From: Patescibacteria group bacterium
Lineage (GTDB): Bacteria > Patescibacteriota > Minisyncoccia > Minisyncoccales > UBA10102
Assembly (NCBI GenBank): GCA_018816925.1
Contig: JAHIUP010000045.1
Location: 1-6,147, forward strand
DNA length: 6,147 nt
Direction of reading: 5' to 3'
Made by a program: the position numbers and the translations under genes. Under the pieces are notes generated by a model. It was given only the letters and a program-made list of their open reading frames with translations, was not told where the DNA came from and made no database searches. Below are positions 4,575-6,147 of this stretch, piece by piece. Numbering within the stretch: position 1 is the stretch's first letter; each line of letters opens with the position of its first letter.

Positions 4575-5744
4575 CTACCGAATAACCCCTCCTCCCACAA
4601 GCTCTCCCTGCAGGTAGAAGACGGCAAACTGACCCGGGGTTACGGCTCTCTGGGGCTCTGTAAAAGAAAGGGAGCACTCCCTTTCTCCTTCTTTGCGCAG
4701 AATGGCTGGAGTATCTTCCTGGCGGTAGCGGAGTTTCACTTCAACGGAAACGGGAGAGGCACCAAGAGAAGAAAACCAATTCACGTTCTTGCAGTGTACC
4801 TCTCTGGTAAGAATATCTTTTTGCAACTTGCTTACCGTGAGCGTGTTCGTGGAAACATCCTTTGCCACCACGTAGTAAGGACCGCCGGAAAGACGGATCC
4901 CCTTCCGCTGGCCTATGGTGTAGAATACGGCGCCCTCGTGGGTGCCGAGAACATTACCCGCGGTATCCACAATGGGACCTTCCTTGGAAGCGATGTACTG
5001 GCGCAGGAACTCCCCCACCTCCACCTCTCCCACGAAACAGATTCCCTGGCTGTCCTTGCGCTCGGCATTCGGCAGACCGAGCTTTTTTGCCATCTCCCGT
5101 ACTTCAGTTTTCGTATACTCCCCCAAAGGAAACAGCACGCGCTCGAGAACTTCAGAGCGAATGAAGGAAAGGAAATAGGACTGGTCTTTCTCCTGGTCAC
5201 GAGCTTGAAGTAGTCGGCAGGAGCCGATATCCTCTGAAGAGAAGCTCTCGGAGCCCCGACGGCACGGTTTCGCCGAAGGCGAACGTCGGGGCGAGAGTGC
5301 AGACCCCAAAATCTCGCTGGGATTTTGAGGGTCGGTTCTCTGAAGAGGGTACCGGCGAATGCGCGCATAATGCCCGGTGGCAATATACTCCGCGCCCATC
5401 CGCATTGCCTTCTCAAAGAAGAGTCCAAACTTTACTTCCTTATTGCACATGATATCCGGATTGGGCGTGAGCCCCTGCTCATAGCCCTGTATCATGTAAT
5501 CCACCACCCTCCTCTTATACTCCTCCACGAAATTCCACACATAGAAGGGAACGCTCAAATGGGAGGCCGCCCGCCTTGCCATGCGTTCGTCTTCGTCTGC
5601 GGTACACGCAAGAGTGAGGTCAGAAGACCAGCACCTCATGTGCACACCAACTACACTAAAACCCTCCTTCTGCAAAAGGGCTGCGGCAACAGAAGAGTCC
5701 ACCCCTCCTGATAATGCTACAAATACGGTCTGCTTCTTTCCCAT
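4575..5744 (-). CDS. mnmA: tRNA-specific 2-thiouridylase MnmA
   Basis: MnmA activates U34 of tRNA-Lys/Glu/Gln with ATP and inserts sulfur to make s2U34 in the cytoplasm. The 389-residue protein has the PP-loop SGGVDSS (12-18), the first catalytic Cys in TPNPDIMCNKEVKFG (Cys100), ATGHYARI (122-129), the DQSYFL motif (187-192) and the second catalytic Cys in DSQGICFVGE (Cys236), then the central and C-terminal beta-barrel domains (about 250-389, with YTIGQRKG at 275-282). Between HYARIRR and LLQARD is an extra segment of about 47 residues (132-178), Ser/Pro/Arg-rich and encoded by two DNA palindromes (5245-5297 and 5302-5333). This looks like an in-frame element insertion in a surface loop; both catalytic Cys and the reading frame are kept. 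ATG 5744 is chosen because it leaves the usual few residues before the P-loop; it has AGGGGAG close upstream. Confidence 0.96.
   Translation of the reverse strand: MGKKQTVFVALSGGVDSSVAAALLQKEGFSVVGVHMRCWSSDLTLACTADEDERMARRAASHLSVPFYVWNFVEEYKRRVVDYMIQGYEQGLTPNPDIMCNKEVKFGLFFEKAMRMGAEYIATGHYARIRRYPLQRTDPQNPSEILGSALSPRRSPSAKPCRRGSESFSSEDIGSCRLLQARDQEKDQSYFLSFIRSEVLERVLFPLGEYTKTEVREMAKKLGLPNAERKDSQGICFVGEVEVGEFLRQYIASKEGPIVDTAGNVLGTHEGAVFYTIGQRKGIRLSGGPYYVVAKDVSTNTLTVSKLQKDILTREVHCKNVNWFSSLGASPVSVEVKLRYRQEDTPAILRKEGERECSLSFTEPQRAVTPGQFAVFYLQGELVGGGVIR
5232..5347. mobile_element. Palindromic insertion element inside mnmA
   Basis: Two consecutive inverted repeats lie in the extra segment of mnmA. 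The first (5245-5297) has a 14-bp outer stem (CTCTCG plus CCCCGACG, interrupted by a 3-base bulge) and an inner 6-bp stem TTCGCC/GGCGAA (5269-5283). The second (5302-5333) has a 12-bp stem with one bulged A. The direct repeat CTCTGAAGAG flanks the pair at 5232-5241 and 5338-5347, as a target duplication might. The layout recalls coding palindromic elements such as the RPEs of Rickettsia. That it moved here as a unit is inference. Confidence 0.5.
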
Positions 5745-5753
5745 AACTCCCCT

Positions 5754-5782
5754 ACTATGCCACAAAAATACGGCTCTTTCAA
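5754..5782 (-). promoter_or_regulatory. Candidate mnmA promoter
   Basis: TTGAAA (5782-5777), a 17-base spacer ending in TGG (extended -10) and CATAGT (5759-5754) lie 9 bases before ATG 5744. The -35 overlaps the terminator stem of the upstream hicA. If this is used, the AGGGGAG before the ATG would be mostly outside the mRNA. Confidence 0.45.
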
Positions 5783-5793
5783 GAAAAAAGCCG
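5764..5793 (-). terminator. Rho-independent terminator after hicA
   Basis: On the - strand a 9-bp stem (5793-5785 with 5779-5771, one G-U pair) with a 5-base loop is followed by TATTTTT (5770-5764). It lies about 25 bases after the hicA stop codon. Confidence 0.7.
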
Positions 5794-5818
5794 CACCCTT
5801 AAGGTTGCGCATACCCTC

Positions 5819-6013
5819 CTATCTTCTCTTAGGCAACTCTATACTAAGATCTCTACAAACCTTTTTGGACAAGAAAGCATTGATTTCTTTGTGTCTTGGA
5901 ACTGTGGAAGATCTTTGCAGTGCAGGATTAAAAAAGACGCTGTGCTTTGCGCCTTCCCTCACCAAAACACATCCCTCGTGCAGAAGATGCTGAACAAGAT
6001 CGTACCTCTTCAT
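5819..6013 (-). CDS. hicA: HicA family mRNA interferase toxin
   Basis: HicA cleaves mRNA and is held inactive by HicB. The 64-residue product is a typical full-length member: an N-terminal helix MKRYDLVQHLLHEGC, then R-E-G-A-K-H-S (19-25) holding the catalytic His24, a strand FFNP (27-30), VPRHKEI (38-44) and a last helix with LSKKVCRDL (48-56). It starts with ATG at 6013, whose A is the last base of the hicB stop codon (TAATG), so the two genes are translationally coupled. A terminator follows. All key residues are present, so the toxin is probably active. Confidence 0.92.
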   Translation of the reverse strand: MKRYDLVQHLLHEGCVLVREGAKHSVFFNPALQRSSTVPRHKEINAFLSKKVCRDLSIELPKRR

Positions 6014-6147
6014 TAAAGAGAAACCGAGAGTTGTTCTCGAATCACCTTCCCTTTTGAGGTTTCTTTCTTATTCAAAAGCCGGTTGGTTTCCAAAATCAGT
6101 AAAAGCGCATCTTTCAGATTCTCTTTTACTTCTTGAAGAGTTAATCC
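6013..6147 (-). CDS. hicB: HicB family antitoxin, 5'-partial (C-terminal 44 residues)
   Basis: The - strand frame is open from the right edge to TAA at 6015-6013. Its 44 residues begin GLTLQEVKENLKDALLLILE, the C-terminal half of the HicB fold ('G-l-T-x-e-E-a-x-x-n-l-x-e-A-i') and the following helix. They end IREQLSVSL, the usual closing strand of short HicB proteins without a separate DNA-binding domain. It overlaps hicA by one base and should neutralise it. The N-terminal part and the operon promoter are outside the window. Confidence 0.85.
   Translation of the reverse strand, partial: GLTLQEVKENLKDALLLILETNRLLNKKETSKGKVIREQLSVSL

Noticed and set aside
4557..5213. Long + strand open frame of 218 codons
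   Set aside because: Antisense to mnmA, which carries conserved PP-loop and Cys motifs.
1..6147. CRISPR arrays, tRNA or rRNA genes
   Set aside because: No regularly spaced repeats and no cloverleaf-like or rRNA-like stretch were found on either strand.

Overview
The window looks like a piece of a small bacterial chromosome, most likely from a Candidate Phyla Radiation (Patescibacteria) organism. This is an inference. It rests on a compact alanyl-tRNA synthetase with no C-terminal domain, a diversity-generating retroelement (DGR) of the kind known to be common in that group, two HicA/HicB-type pairs, and near-leaderless promoters. No rRNA, tRNA, CRISPR array or transposase gene was seen.

Left part (1-1770): most of a DGR. 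It begins with an Avd-like accessory protein on the + strand (12-362). A bidirectional terminator hairpin (361-393) follows, then a template repeat (TR, 403-530, read on the - strand), and a variable-protein gene on the - strand (884-1681) whose last codons form the variable repeat (VR, 891-1018). TR and VR align without gaps over 128 bases. They differ at 17 positions, and every one is an adenine of the TR - strand; the other 99 positions are identical. These changes alter 13 residues at the C-terminus of the variable protein. A GC-rich palindrome (852-869) and a strong terminator (796-849) lie just past the VR, and a consensus TTGACA-17-TATAAT promoter (1741-1769) drives the gene. The reverse transcriptase needed for activity is not in the window and probably lies beyond the left edge.

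Middle (1818-4474): alaS, a compact alanyl-tRNA synthetase, then a HicB-like/HicA-like pair in which the HicA-like member has lost the usual catalytic histidine. Right part (4575-6147): mnmA, the tRNA 2-thiouridylase, carrying a roughly 47-residue in-frame insertion encoded by two consecutive DNA palindromes, and then a canonical hicB-hicA pair whose hicB runs off the right edge.

All genes except avd are on the - strand. alaS, the hicB-like gene and mnmA each have a -10 box only 6-9 bases before the start codon, whereas the variable-protein gene has a leader of about 50 bases and a full Shine-Dalgarno sequence. The DGR therefore looks like a separately regulated module next to housekeeping translation genes.
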